This document shows positions 42,632-54,460 of a stretch of DNA of 64,000 nt, one piece after another. A program made the position numbers and the translations under genes. Each line of letters starts with the position of its first letter. Position 1 is the stretch's first letter. The stretch covers positions 92,322,696 through 92,386,695 of the forward strand of contig OX638132.1 in NCBI GenBank assembly GCA_951804985.1. Reading direction: 5' to 3'. The notes under the pieces are model-generated. The model worked only from the letters and a program-made list of their open reading frames with translations. It did no database searches and was not told the DNA's origin. The DNA is from Dryomyza anilis (Eukaryota; Arthropoda; Insecta; Diptera; Dryomyzidae).

Positions 42632-43513
42632 CACCCAAAGAACGAATCTGTTGGGGCAACCGTCTTTTTTTGCCAACCGATTTAATTAGTTCTGTCAACA
42701 TTCGACTGATTCAGTTGTTGCAACACCGCGTATCAGTTCACACAACTAACGAATTGACACAACCAATTTGTTTAGTTGTGGTAGCCAATTTAATTATGAG
42801 AAATCGGCCATTTTACCTAGCCCTAGCGCTCCAACGTGTTGCAAACATGAAGTCAGCATCACAACAGCGTTCCCGAGATCGGAAATTGTCGACGACTCGT
42901 TGTGCTGCTGATTTCTTGTTTGCAACACGTTGGAGCGCTAGAGCTGCATATATAAATACAACATATAGAAACACAATAGAAACATATAGAAACACAATAC
43001 TCTGTAGAATAGTATATCTCTGGTTGAAGAAGGTGTATTTGAGCATGAAAAAACTGAACTTTTTACTGTTCAGTCTTAAAACATTTCCAAATTTTGTTTT
43101 ACACGTGCCACGCGCTGTCCGTTGCACACAAAAAACAAGTGATAAATCTGAAGCTATGCGACTGATGTTGTCCTGCTTTGGCATTGCTTTTATACAAGAC
43201 AACTGATTTCGCAGTTGAATCAAATAAATATTGGTTGCTACAACCTAATATAACTAAATATCTGTTAAGTCGACTAAATATTGGTTATGTCTCATTTTGA
43301 ATTTAGTTGCTGTAGCAATGGAAATAAAAAAATTTAAAATGGATAACAAGTTTGTTTCCCCAATCAATGTTGCAGTTGCTTCAACTAATAGTTGGTTACG
43401 CTTCATACTATGGTTTACCATAAATGAATTTCAGTTGAGGCTAACTACATTTGGTAGATGCAAATGAATAATCGATGAAACAACTGAACGCCAAGCTAAT
43501 ATTTTTTTGTGTG
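42632..43513. mobile_element. TA-flanked short-TIR element, CAACTAA/TTGGTTG-word family
   Basis: Ends CACCCAAAGAACGAA and ATTTTTTTGTGTG flanked by TA. The 882-bp interior has TTGGTTG, CAACTAA and AGTTG words. A 25-bp perfect inverted repeat sits at 42823-42847 and 42917-42941 (arms begin CTAGCGCTCCAACGTG). Reading frames of 136-178 codons on both strands are created by this symmetry and are not supported as genes. Confidence 0.75.
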
Positions 43514-43515
43514 TA

Positions 43516-43961
43516 TTTAATTTTTTGTTGAATCACTTTGAATCGTTTTACAAAACAATATATAGAAATATCATTAGCTGGATAAATAGTTTTATTGGCA
43601 ATTTTCGAAAAGATTTATGAGCAAATAAATTTATGAGCTCATATTCATGTTACGACAAAAACTATCTATTATACTTTTATCGCATGCTATTTATTTATTG
43701 ATTATTTGAAGCTGAAGCGATATATTACGTGACCTACTTTTAGGAGTAATGTTTATACTCTGCAGATTTTTGATTCGAAAAAGCTTTGTCAAATGGTGTG
43801 TGTATTTGATAAAAAGTGTGTGTATTTGGAAAGAGAGTAAGTGTCTTTGCTACATATTCGACTTTCGAAGTTATTCACAATACAATACAAAAAAATATAA
43901 CAAATAATAAAATACGAAAAAGTTTGGAATTCCGTCAAAAAAAATAGCTTGTTATGAATTA

Positions 43962-43966
<5 letters not shown>
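43516..43966. other. AT-rich spacer, nothing recognised
   Basis: No supported feature apart from TGTGTGTATTTG repeated near 43797-43830. Confidence 0.4.

Positions 43967-44047
<81 letters not shown>
43967..44047. repeat. (TA)n microsatellite, about 80 bp
   Basis: Uninterrupted AT dinucleotide run. Confidence 0.95.
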
Positions 44048-44049
<2 letters not shown>

Positions 44050-44720
44050 GGATTGTAACCGGATCGAATAACGGTTCAGAAATAATTTAGCTTGTTGCTG
44101 GCGGCATTTTCTTTTATTTATCCAAAATCAAAATGAAACTCCCAATTTTTTTTTTGTTGATAAAAATTTTATGAAGAATTAATTTTTTCCAATATGATTA
44201 TGGGAATAAAATTATTATGTTCATTTTACAAATAACATGAAAAATCAGTGGTGCAGTATTATATCACATTATGATTTTTGGTATTAACTGCTATGGGTTG
44301 GCGCTTGAAATATTAGCCTATACACACTCTAAATTGTTCTAAAACTGCTTAAAATTGGTTGTAATCCAAATCAGTTGTTTTTAGAAACACGACGCCAAAA
44401 CAGTACAACATTCGGTTAAAAGTCTTAAACAAAATGATCTCGTGAAAAATATTTTTTAAAAGTGAAAAATATATTTACTCAAGTGAGCACATTTCTGTAG
44501 ACCTTTAATGTAAGCTTCTTAAAACAAAATTATTTATACAATCGAATAATTTATGGATTAGTGATATTTTTGAAAGATTTTTCATAAAAAAGTGGTCACT
44601 TTGCTTTTTTCTCTCTGATATATCCATTAAATATGAAATCTTCAATTTCACAATTTCAGTTCTCTTAAGAATTCTTTATACTGTGGTTTACATAAGATTG
44701 ATTTTGTATTTTGGACCCCA
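44048..44720. other. AT-rich spacer, nothing recognised
   Basis: No open frames or ends that I can support. Confidence 0.4.
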
Positions 44721-44722
44721 TA

Positions 44723-45025
44723 CACACAGAAAAATCATCTTTTGGCATGAGGTTGTACCAACTAACTTCATTCGGTTAAATCGAATGATTTACAAATTTA
44801 CTTGTGGAACTGCCACATTCTCCTACCCATTCGAAATATTAGTCTATACACACTCCTAATGGTTCTAAATATGTACTAAAGTATTCTAAAACATTTCGAA
44901 ATTGTTTGCATTACAAACTACAACTCTTTTAATTTTGATAATAACAACCGATTAAGCGGTTGAGAGAACCGAATAAGTTGGTTAGGCAAAGAGTTGGTTG
45001 GCGCAACAAATCTCTATACTGTGTG
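44723..45025. mobile_element. TA-flanked short-TIR element, GGTTG-word family, short copy
   Basis: Ends CACACAGAAAAATCATC and CTATACTGTGTG flanked by TA. The interior has GGTTGTACCAACTAAC, GCGGTTGAGAGAACCG and GAGTTGGTTGGCGCAAC, akin to the 42632 element's words. Confidence 0.75.
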
Positions 45026-45059
45026 TAGTCTTTTTAAATTTTAAAAATTAAATTCCGAA

Positions 45060-45760
45060 AATAATGAATTTCGACACTTTTTAGTATGTTTGGGCACACT
45101 GTGCGACGCGACGTAGGATCGATCGCAAAGGATCAACGGAGAATTAAAATGTGTGTGCCTGTGTGTGTGTGTGTGGAACTCTCTAGGCCTGCTCGAGTGG
45201 TCATCAATCACAACTGTAACTGTAAACGTAACTAGAAACTACAACAAATACAACAACTGCTTCATGCCGTTTTGAAGTGAGTTGCATGTCGAAATGATTG
45301 CTCTTCGACAAACATGGCTGCGCTCGCTTCGCATCTGTTTGAATTATGATGGAGCGCGCAAATATTCCAGTGGTAAATATTTGCACAAAAACTAACGGTA
45401 CCTACTTGAGTGCAACAGCCCAGGAGCGAAGGAGCGGGCGCCGCGACTTCCAACTGGATGAATGGCTGTAAGGACGAACGAGAGGACGGACAAGCACGGC
45501 GAGTACTGACGTGCACGCCAGCGATCTGCTACAGGACATCATAGTGCACGCTGCTTGTAGTTGATTCAAGAGGCTTCAAGCGATGATGACGATGACGACG
45601 ACGACGAGTTGACTTTGCAAATGCAGCAGTAATGCGGGTCTGGTTGGTGTCGATGTCGGTGACGGTGACGCGGAGATGTAGTAAACGAAGTGGCTGCCTG
45701 ATATCAAAATTGTCCATTACTCTCCACAGGACGAGGGTCTCATTAGAATTCAAATACAGG
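45060..45760. other. GC-richer island 4
   Basis: Contains GTGTGTGTGTGTG, GATGATGACGATGACGACGA and GGAGCGGGCGCCGCGACTTC. Minus-strand frames of 60-84 codons match nothing I know. It could be regulatory or untranslated exon DNA. Confidence 0.35.
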
Positions 45761-46143
45761 GTTTATTAGAATTATAATCAAGGATAGAAAGAAATAACGA
45801 TTTCAAATTAGGGTTTCTTCCTCGTTTCGATTCAAAGTTTTATATATAAAAAAACTTACGATTTCGGTTTTATTGTTAATGTTACTTTTTGCACATATTT
45901 TCATTATTTTAAATATAAAACCGGAAAATCAATTTTTTTTTTCGAAAAAAATAAACGTTTTTATCGAATACATTTTTTATAATAACATTTTTTTTCCATA
46001 CATTTTTTAAAAATTTTATTTAAAGATTTTTTTTTAATTATTTTCAAAAAATATTTTTTTATTTTTTTGAAATATTAGTAAAAATAAATATTAGTAAAAA
46101 AAAAATATATATCAATTAATTATTTTGAAAAAAAAAAATGACG
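45761..46143. other. AT-rich stretch, nothing recognised
   Basis: Long T and A runs only. Confidence 0.4.
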
Positions 46144-46145
46144 TA

Positions 46146-46377
46146 CACTAAGAGAAAAAAATTGTTTGCAGCAAACATAATATATTTGCAATCGTAAATT
46201 TGATGTTTTTAACTGGATTTTACTTTTAATTTCAATTTTTTTAAATTATTGTGGCATTCATTTCGTGACTTATGGTTATAATTTGTTATTATCATATTTA
46301 TTTAAAAATCCTGGAAATTCATAAATGTAACGTGTAACATAATATATTTGTTGCAAAACATAATTTTTCCGTGTGTG
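46146..46377. mobile_element. TA-flanked short-TIR element, TTGCAGCAAACATAATAT family
   Basis: Ends CACTAAGAGAAAAAAATTG and CATAATTTTTCCGTGTGTG flanked by TA. Subterminal TTGCAGCAAACATAATATAT and AATATATTTGTTGCAAAA pair as inverted words. It abuts a truncated family-N copy. Confidence 0.65.
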
Positions 46378-46509
46378 TATTATTAATTTTATGGGATAGT
46401 CAAATTAACATTTTCGTATATAAATTATATAATTTAAATGATGAAATCGAAATTGGCATCTAAAAAATCATACATATATAAAGACACTTCTCGTTGCAAA
46501 AGTTTATAA

Positions 46510-47844
46510 GGGCCATTCAACACCAAATCGACCAGCGATTGGAATTCACCTTTTTCGATTTCAATGAAATTTGGGCAACTGATAAAGGGCATCGAGATAT
46601 TCATTGACCATTTGTTTTTTTATTTATTTCGACCACTACTTCCAGAGATACAGTGCTCCAAAAAATGGGACGAAAATCACTTTTATGTGGTTGTTTATAT
46701 TTCAATATCTTTTAAAGTAGAAATGTTAGAAACTCCGTTGATGACTCATTTTAAAGCTAATAGAACAAGCTTTTAGAGTAATTACGTTGTAACTGCTAAC
46801 CATGAACACGTGGTCCTTGGTCATTATCCTTGCACTTCAAAATTGATGTCCTTAGAAAGGACCCTTTTTACAATTCTAAAAAAAAATCACATATTTGTCT
46901 TGATTTAATATAAATGTTCATGCCAAAATTTCAAGATGGTATTTTGATGACATAATTTTTTAAATATTAATTTCAAAATTTTTACATATTTTTTGTATTT
47001 TTTGCGCAGTAAAATTTGCAATACTTTTTTTATTGTATTTGTAATTCTGATTTCTAAAATGTCGTAATTTTCATCAAATTGTCTCGAGTTTTTGAGATAT
47101 ATACCAAAAAACGAAAAATATAAAAACTATATCCCAAAATCAATATCTCAAAAACTAGACTCAATATGATAAAACTGACACCATTTTAGAAATCAGAGTT
47201 AGAAATACTTTCAAGAATTATTGCAAATTTACTGCAGATTTTTTTTTTTTTTTAAATACAAAAAGTAAATTAATATGTAGTAATTTTTTTTTTATAATAT
47301 GCCATTAAAATACCATCTTGAAATTTTACATGAACATTTCTATTAAATCAACCAAAATATAAGATTTTTCAGAATTTTAAAAAGGGTCCTTTTTAACGAT
47401 ATTATTTTGAAGTGCAAGGATAATGACCACGAATCACATGTTCAAGTTTAGAAGTTACATCCTAATTTTTCTAAATGCTTGTTCTATTTGCTTAAAATGA
47501 ACGCAGTTTTTAGCATTTCTACTTTAAGAGGTATTGAAATATGAACAACCATACAAAAGTGATTTTTTACCTATTTTTTGTAATTTTGAAGCACTCAATC
47601 TCTGGTCGATTTGGTGCACCCAGAAAAAAATGCCCTCAAATCACATTAAAATTGGTAAATAGGACAATTATTGATTTAATAGTATACAAAAAATAAATCT
47701 CATATAAACTGAATGGAAATGTCATGGTATTTTGTAGTATTTAATAGTATTTTCCGATTAAAATAATAATTTATCCTATTGACTATTTTTAATAGTAAAA
47801 ACTATTATTTATATAGTTTTTTTTTCTGGGTGTGTGCAATGGCC
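46510..47844. mobile_element. 1.3-kb foldback element with ~550-bp inverted arms
   Basis: The ends GGGCCATTCAACACCAAATC and GATTTGGTG[M3]TGTGCAATGGCC are inverted and flanked by TATAA on both sides (46505-46509, 47845-47849). The arms stay homologous to the centre near 47115, with shared landmarks GGTCATTATCCTTGCACTTC, AATTTCAAGATGGTATTTT and CTGATTTCTAAAATG. There is no reading frame of note. The element M3 interrupts its right terminus. Confidence 0.82.
47617..47832. mobile_element. Short-TIR MITE, family M, copy 3
   Basis: Ends CACCCAGAAAAAAATGCCC and AGTTTTTTTTTCTGGGTG, flanked by TG rather than TA. The interior is nearly the same as copies 1 and 4. It sits within the last 12 bp of the foldback element. 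Confidence 0.85.
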
Positions 47845-48296
47845 TATAACATTTGTAATGTTCGCTTCACATTTGAGTCTGCATTTATTTTTGAGTCCGT
47901 TACCATAATAGAAGTTCGATGTATTATTTATTTTCTCTAATAAATAAAGAAAAAGGTTAACTGTAATGAATTTATATTAAACACATTGAGTCGTTACTCG
48001 TTTAGAAATGTAGATTATTACAAAAAATGCATACTATTTTAAACAAAATCGCCTAATGACGTACGAAACGAACATGTTTGAATTCGTTTTTAGTGTTTTT
48101 TTTTTAATGCTACGTTTATTATAATAGGAGGAAACCATCAAAATTAATAATATAAAAATGTTTAAATTAATTATACTGAAATTTTCGAATACTATGTATA
48201 AGTTTTTAATTAATATGAAAAAACTATTAATACATGGACCATAAAATCAATGGTCGTACCATAAGTACTTAATGGGACATTTTCTTCAGAGTGTAT

Positions 48297-48430
48297 GTAC
48301 AATTTATTTTTCTACAAAACAATATTTTTACAAATAAAAAAAAAAAATATTTCATTATTTGGCAAAAAAAAAATTGAAAAGAAAAATACAATATTTATAT
48401 TTTCTATACATATATAATTTTGTAAAATTT
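48297..48430. other. AT-rich spacer
   Basis: Nothing recognised. Confidence 0.4.
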
Positions 48431-49450
48431 AAACAGTTGTATAATGCGGCACCCTGTACCCTTCTAATGCCACCATGCAACGAATGGCAGGTAACAGCGT
48501 TTTTAGGGGCTAGTGGGAGGTAATGCCGGCAACTTTTGCAGTTTACATCATTTCTGTTTGCACTTGAAGCGAACACAAACAACGCGTTGCGTTGCGTCGC
48601 GTCGCGTCGCGTCAAGAGGAAGTGCAGCGAAACTTTACAATTTATCTACTAAAATGTAATTAGGATACAAGCGGGCGTGGTGCCGCCCACGAACCGCCGA
48701 ACCATTTCCTCCAACAACCGCACGCCTGCCATGACTGCTTGCAGTAAAATTGACCCGGCACTCAGTCAAACGACGACTTCATTTAATTTGATGCTGTTTT
48801 CACGCATTTTATTAGATTTCCAAATGTACGTAGTAGTCTCAGCTGCTTCACTTTAAAAAGTAGCGTCTGCCATGTCAACGAGGAATAAGGGACACAACAC
48901 AACACATCCGGAGGCAGCAGCTGCATAGCCGGCGTGCATCAAGCATCATCACAGAATGGTGGCTGGTGTTCAATTCAATTTTCTATGACTTCAACTGAAA
49001 TCATTTGAAATGGCGCGCTTTACCGCACGATTCTTTCATTTCCCAGCGAGATGCTACTAACTTCTACTGATGACGGATCAGAGACAAGCATCTAATGGCT
49101 CTTCGTACCACAAGTGCGAACGAGACCACATAAGAGGCAGCGCAGCCAGATAGAGAGAGAGTGCGTTGTTGTACCGTACAACGAGGCGGAGCAAAGTAAA
49201 CAAACATGGCCGAAAATGTTTGTTGCTCATAATCGCAGGCAGCAGGCACAACAACTATGCGTTGTGTTGTTGTTTGTTGATGTGCTCTACTGCTCAGTTT
49301 CTCACTTTGTGTGCAAATTACACTCCGCATCGCGAATTCCTCAGCTTCGTGTTGCAATCTTCGTTTGCTTTTCGTTGCTGTGTTGGTCTTTCGGCTGCTT
49401 TGTTTTGCATGGATTTCTTTAAAGTAGTGTTAAAAATTGATTTTTGTCTC
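48431..49450. other. GC-richer island 5
   Basis: Contains GCGTTGCGTTGCGTCGCGTC-type pentanucleotide repeats near 48584-48613, GGGCGTGGTGCCGCCCACGA near 48673 and GATAGAGAGAGAG near 49150. Frames of 80-102 codons on both strands are unrecognised. Confidence 0.35.
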
Positions 49451-49608
49451 TGAAATATATTGAAATCGATTTTTTTTAAATTGCTTAAACGAAGAAAAAA
49501 AGATTTTCGTTTCTTTTTTTGGTAGTTTTTTTTTATTATTTCTTCACTTTCGGTTTAACACAAATTAAATTCAAATTAACGAGATATTTTAAGCATTACG
49601 CACTCAGA

Positions 49609-49711
49609 AAAAAAAACGTATAAATAATAGTTTTTTACTATTAAAAATAGTCAATAGTATAAATTATTATTTTAATCGGAAAATACCATTAAATACTACA
49701 AAATACCTTCA
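49609..49711. mobile_element. Family-M fragment, reversed and truncated
   Basis: ACTCAGAAAAAAAAACGTAT is followed by ACTATTAAAAATAGTCAATAG and ACCATTAAATACTACAAAAT, the reverse order of copies 1-4; the remainder is lost. Confidence 0.7.
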
Positions 49712-50208
49712 AAAAAATCAAAAAAAAAAAAATAAACTAAAAATTTTGAAATCGTCGAAAATCCAAATATAGATTTGTGTACCGGTTTAATTTTTTGTAC
49801 CGATTAAAAACTAAAACTTTTTACCTCGACGTTTTGACATCTGAGTCCGCCCTTGCCAGCATTGATGAATACAGTATATGACTTAATTTTTTGACTCAAA
49901 CAAATAATGGGATTGCTTTTAAAATATTGTCCTTTCATTGTTTAATTGTTTAATGGGATTACTTTTGGGGCATTCCACAGAAAACGTTACCATGGTGTGA
50001 TATATTAAAGTTAAACCTATTGATTCCGTTTAATTTTAGGATTTTTAATTAAAATATCAGATTTTACCAAAATGCAATTAAAGTCAAGTATTTTTTGAAA
50101 TTTATTATATTACAAAATTGAGGAAATATATGAAACACTGTAGTTTCGTTGTTTTGAATCCGAAAGAAAATAGAATAGTACAATTTGAAAGGTAATTTTT
50201 TGCGAAAG
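49712..50208. other. AT-rich spacer, nothing firmly recognised
   Basis: GGGGCATTCCACAGAAAACG near 49966 resembles the complement of GGAATGCCCC near 54360, possibly ends of one family, but no full element could be framed. Confidence 0.4.
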
Positions 50209-50214
50209 TATGTC

Positions 50215-50525
50215 GCCGCGGTAGCTCAGTGGTTAGTGCGTTGGACTGCGAGTCGAAAGGTCCCCGGTTCAAGCCTGGACTGGAGCTAACAACATCTTTT
50301 CATAGAAACTTTTTTCTATACCGCGCTACCTCTCGTCAGTAAATGGCAAACCTACGAGAGTAAAACCATTGCCTATGAAAAGCTCTCACCCGCCGTTCGG
50401 ATTCGGCAATAAACTGTAGGTCCCACCACTTTGAGTACAAATATAACACGCACAGCTCAAAATGGTGAGAGAGCTCGGCCGAAGTTCTGTACAGGACTGT
50501 AGCGCCAAACTATTATTTATTATTA
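50215..50525 (+). mobile_element. tRNA-derived SINE, copy 5 (full length)
   Basis: Flanked by TATGTC (50209-50214, 50526-50531). Head GCCGCGGTAGCTCAGTGGTT, B box GGTTCAAGCC, complete body to GGACTGTAGCGCCAAACTAT and a (TTAT)n tail. Very similar to copy 4. Confidence 0.93.
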
Positions 50526-50744
50526 TATGTCACACATTGCATTGGTGATAAGTGGTTAAAGTACTAACAATTGACCAAACAGTTTTAGTCTTTTGAGTTG
50601 TAATGCCCCACATTGGGTTGAGTGTATGGAAAAGGCGCGCATCGATGTTTTTTGTATGTAACTTTTGAACTAAAAAAGATTTTGAAAAAAAAAATGTTTT
50701 GAAAACTATACACTTCAAGGAATATATATATATATATATATATA

Positions 50745-51606
50745 CACCCAGAAAAAAATCATGGTAAATTGATAGTATTTCAATAGAAAAACAAAAATTT
50801 ATACCATTAAAATTGGTCAATAGGATGCGTCCCATTAGTTCAGTAATATTGAAACTATTAATACAATGTGTGGTTGCACCATAAATTTTATAATGTGATA
50901 TTTTAATTACAATAAGAAAGACCTATACAAATTTAATGATACGTATTATTAATTTTATGGTAAAGTCGAATTACATCTTCCTAATAATTTATTAAAACAA
51001 AAATGTATTTTAGTTAATTTATTGTATATATTTTATTTTAATGTCGAAATTGATATTCACTTTTACAATACACACATAAAAAGACACTTCTTGCTGCAAA
51101 AGGTTGTAAAACATTTAATGCTTGCTTTGGTTTCCAATAATTGATTGTAGTACTTGATGCTGCAGTTGTTTTTGAGTCCGTTGCCTTAATAGAAGTTCGA
51201 TGTATTATTTATTTTCTGTAATAAATAAAAATATAAATATATAAATATAATTAAATACTTTGAGTCCTTACCAATGTCGCGTTTAATAATGTGGATTATT
51301 ACAAAAAAATACATGCGACCATTTTGAGTAAACACGTAGAATGACGTACAAAACGAACACGTTTGTATTAGTTTTTATGTTTTTTACACCATGTTTATTA
51401 TAATAGGAGGAAACCATTAAAACAACAGTATTTTTTCTATTTAAAATAATAATATTGAAATATTTAAATTTATGGTAGTGAATTTTTCAAATACTATTGA
51501 ATTAATTAGAAAACTTTTGATTTAAAAAGAAAAAAATATTAATACATGAACCATAAGATCAATGGTCGTACCATAAAGTACTTAATGGTACATTTTCTAT
51601 TGAGTG
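50745..51606. mobile_element. Short-TIR MITE, family N, copy 3
   Basis: Ends CACCCAGAAAAAAATCATGG and TTTTCTATTGAGTG flanked by TA; 862 bp. It has the full set of N landmarks (GGTCAATAGGATGCGTCCCA, TAGTTAATTTATTG, TAATAGGAGGAAACCATTA). Confidence 0.84.
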
Positions 51607-51631
51607 TATATATATTGGTTTTAAACTTGTT

Positions 51632-52628
51632 CCATGAGTACCCTACATGTAATTGAAGGGCAGAGTTGACTGATTTATTGATATGAAAAATATATATAAA
51701 AAAAATAGAAATTCCTAGTTTTTCAACAAAATATCATTGACTTTTATTAATTTACATAATTCTCTTATTTCTGGCAGAATCAGTTACATTTGTGTTCATT
51801 AATTAAGGAATTATGTGTAATACGTAAATGTAAATGTGAAATACGACTAAAATGGTCACTATAAAATACCTGAAAACAATGTAAAAAAAATGTGGGCGGA
51901 TCACGCCCATTTAAAAAAAATATGTTTAGGTAAATTCTAACAATACATTATAAGTTTTGTAATTGTATCTTCAGTATTCAGTATAAAGAGTAAAATAAAA
52001 GTATCTTGTATGGGAGGTGGGCGTGTCCGTTGAACGATTTGGCTCATTTCCGTACTCAAAACCATTTTTTGGGAAAAACATATTGGAACAAAATTTCATC
52101 GGACTCCGACTAGTATTTCTCAAGTTACCGTGTAACAGATAGACAGACGGATGATAGACAGACTGAGTGACATGGCTAAACGGACCCGGGTGTTGATGCA
52201 GATCAAGAATATATAATAATAATAATAGTTTGGCGCTACAGACCTGTATAGAACTTCGGACGAGCTCTCTCACCATTTTTGAGCTGTGCGTGTTATACGT
52301 ATTTGTACTCAAAGTGGTGGGACCTACAGTTTATTGCCGAATCCGAACGGTGGGTGAGAGCTTTTCATAGGCAATGGTTTTACTCTCGTAGGTTTCCCAT
52401 TTACTGCCGAGAAGTAGCGCGGAATAGAAAAATGTTTCTATGAAAAGATGTTTTTAGCCCCAGTCCAGGCTTGAACCGGGGACCTTTCAGCTTGCAGTCC
52501 AACGCACTAACCACTGAGCTACCGCGGCTACAAGAATATATACTTTCCGTAAAGGCCATGCATCCTATGGAGCTTTACCATATCTGCACAAACTTAATAT
52601 ACCCTGTACCCCATAGGTGTAGGGTATA
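51632..52628 (-). mobile_element. DINE-1-like element D, split by a SINE
   Basis: It begins near GTACCCTACATG (hairpin part lost), shares GTGGGCGGATCACGCCCA and GGGAGGTGGGCGTGTCCGTT with copy C, and ends CATAGGTGTAGGGTATAA. The SINE 52216-52530 interrupts it within CAAGAATATATA. Confidence 0.8.
52216..52530 (-). mobile_element. tRNA-derived SINE, copy 6 (12-bp target duplication)
   Basis: A perfect 12-bp duplication CAAGAATATATA lies at 52204-52215 and 52531-52542. On the minus strand it reads GCCGCGGTAGCTCAGTGGTT, then GGTTCAAGCC, the family body, and a (TTA)n tail. It is younger than the DINE-1-like element D. Confidence 0.95.
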
Positions 52629-54370
52629 ATTAATATGTAGTATAATTTTGTCTATTTTTTAAAAAGACACTTTTTCAAATCGGTTTTTTTTTATCTCTCC
52701 GGGGAAGAGGCATTAGCCAAGATTAGCCACACAAGTTGCATCCTATTTATAATTTGCTACTTTTGTCGCCGAATGTCGAATTTAAAAATTCAAATTTTTA
52801 GTTATTTTTTAAAATGAATAAAAAATACACGATTTTAGCAATAATATGTGAAAATTTCAATGTAATAATTTAACAAGAAGTTATTTAAATGAATTTTTTA
52901 AAAAAGTATTAAAAAAAGAGCCTTATTTGGACTGATATCCTGTTGAAAATAATACATATAGAACAATTTATTTAATGGTTTTCTATTCACTAGGATGTCT
53001 ATTTTATGATTGCACAAAAAAATTTAAATTGATGAAATTTTTGTTCCGGTCCAAATGCGCGCCTTCGATCTACTGTGAGCCCGTCACAAAAAAAAAAATA
53101 GAAAAAGTTATTTTGCGAACTATTTTGCAAACGTACAACTGCTCATTTATTATACTCTTTGGTCTCATAGATATTCCAGATGATTGCTATATCCATTCAA
53201 AATATTGTAACGCCCGTCACAACCCATCAAACCAAACTATATTTTTACGATATCGAAACGATATCATTTATGGGATTAAATTGTCGTTTTCGATAATCTA
53301 TAATGATACGAAAACGATAGGGTTTTCGATAAAAACGAACCTGTCTAAAACGATATCGTTGTTTTTGTCGTTATAGATATCCAGATGATATCAAAAAAAA
53401 TTTATTTGTTCAGAAAATTTTATTTTAAAATATAAAAAACATGTAATTAAATTTTCAAATACTTAAAGTTTTATATCTAAAATGTACATCATATCGAAAT
53501 TAAAAATTATCGTCAAATGGTTTGTAGGGAAGTAACAATCTCGCAAAACAAAAAAAAAAAATGGAAAATTATATATTTGTTAATATTTGCATCAATCATC
53601 AATTATATTATTTTTTAACCATTTAACCATAAATTTTCTAAAATATTCAATAAGCTAATTTAAAAAAGGGAAATTCCAAATCTTAAAAAAAATCCTTATA
53701 TAATTCGAAAAATATTTATGTAATTCGCAGCTTACGGATTACAAATGATGCAGACAGAGTAGTTATTTAAAAGAATGGTTATATAATACATATTTTTTTC
53801 AAAACGAAAGGTTTAGTTTTCCCCTTAAATTATATGTGAACGGTGTGCCTTAAAATAACGGTTTACCATTCCAACACAAAATTTTTTTTTTTCATCAAAA
53901 AATTTCAATTTGTAATTTAACCATATTGAAATTTTCATGTATCTTTCTCGTGTATATAATTCGTACAGGTAACGCCTGTCACAAAATGTGTAACGCCCGT
54001 CACAAGTTTTGATACTTTATAAGTAATTGAATTTTTTTTGCAGAATTTTGTTATAGATGAGAGAACTCCCATTATTAATGATGTATTTGAGATATACTTA
54101 ATTTCCATAGTCCGATTATTTTAGCTTAAATTTAATACTTTGTGAAGTGAACTCTGTTTTTTTGAAAAAGTACGTTTAACTCCCGTCACAGCATTTAACT
54201 TCAAAGTTGTAGAAAGATGTAAGACCTATTGCAAAAGTTTTTTTGTACATGCATAGAGTACTATAAGATCTATCATCTGCATCTTAAAAATATATCTATC
54301 CTTTATTATTTATCAAATGAGAAGGTTTTTAAACGTACGTATGTACCGCCCATCATAATGGAATGCCCCT
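52629..54370. repeat. AT-rich segment with spaced AACGCCCGTCACA words
   Basis: GCCCGTCACA or a close variant occurs near 53080, 53210, 53967, 53991 and 54181, with a diverged GCCCATCATAATGG near 54348. An AAACGATATCG cluster lies at 53240-53380. The 133-codon plus frame at 52975-53376 is probably incidental. No framed element could be defined. Confidence 0.5.
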
Positions 54371-54460
54371 TTTATAATAAATTGAATATAAAATATTTTT
54401 ATTAAACTAAGTTTCCCTGTTATTTTCAATCATCGGTGTTTTCAGGTCTGCAAATTCATA

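Larger units (their letters stand above)
46378..48296. mobile_element. Family-N copy 2, left-truncated and carrying a foldback element
   Basis: The left piece, 46378-46509, matches the middle of N (ATTAATTTTATGG...GACACTTCTCGTTGCAAAAG). The right piece, 47845-48296, matches the rest (GAGTCCGTTACC, TAGGAGGAAACCAT, GGTCGTACCATAAGTACTTAA) and ends TTTTCTTCAGAGTG. Confidence 0.72.

Noticed and set aside
42670..43206. 178-codon plus-strand and 136-codon minus-strand frames
   Set aside because: Both lie wholly inside a TA-flanked short-TIR element and owe their similarity to its 25-bp inverted repeat; no protein family resemblance.
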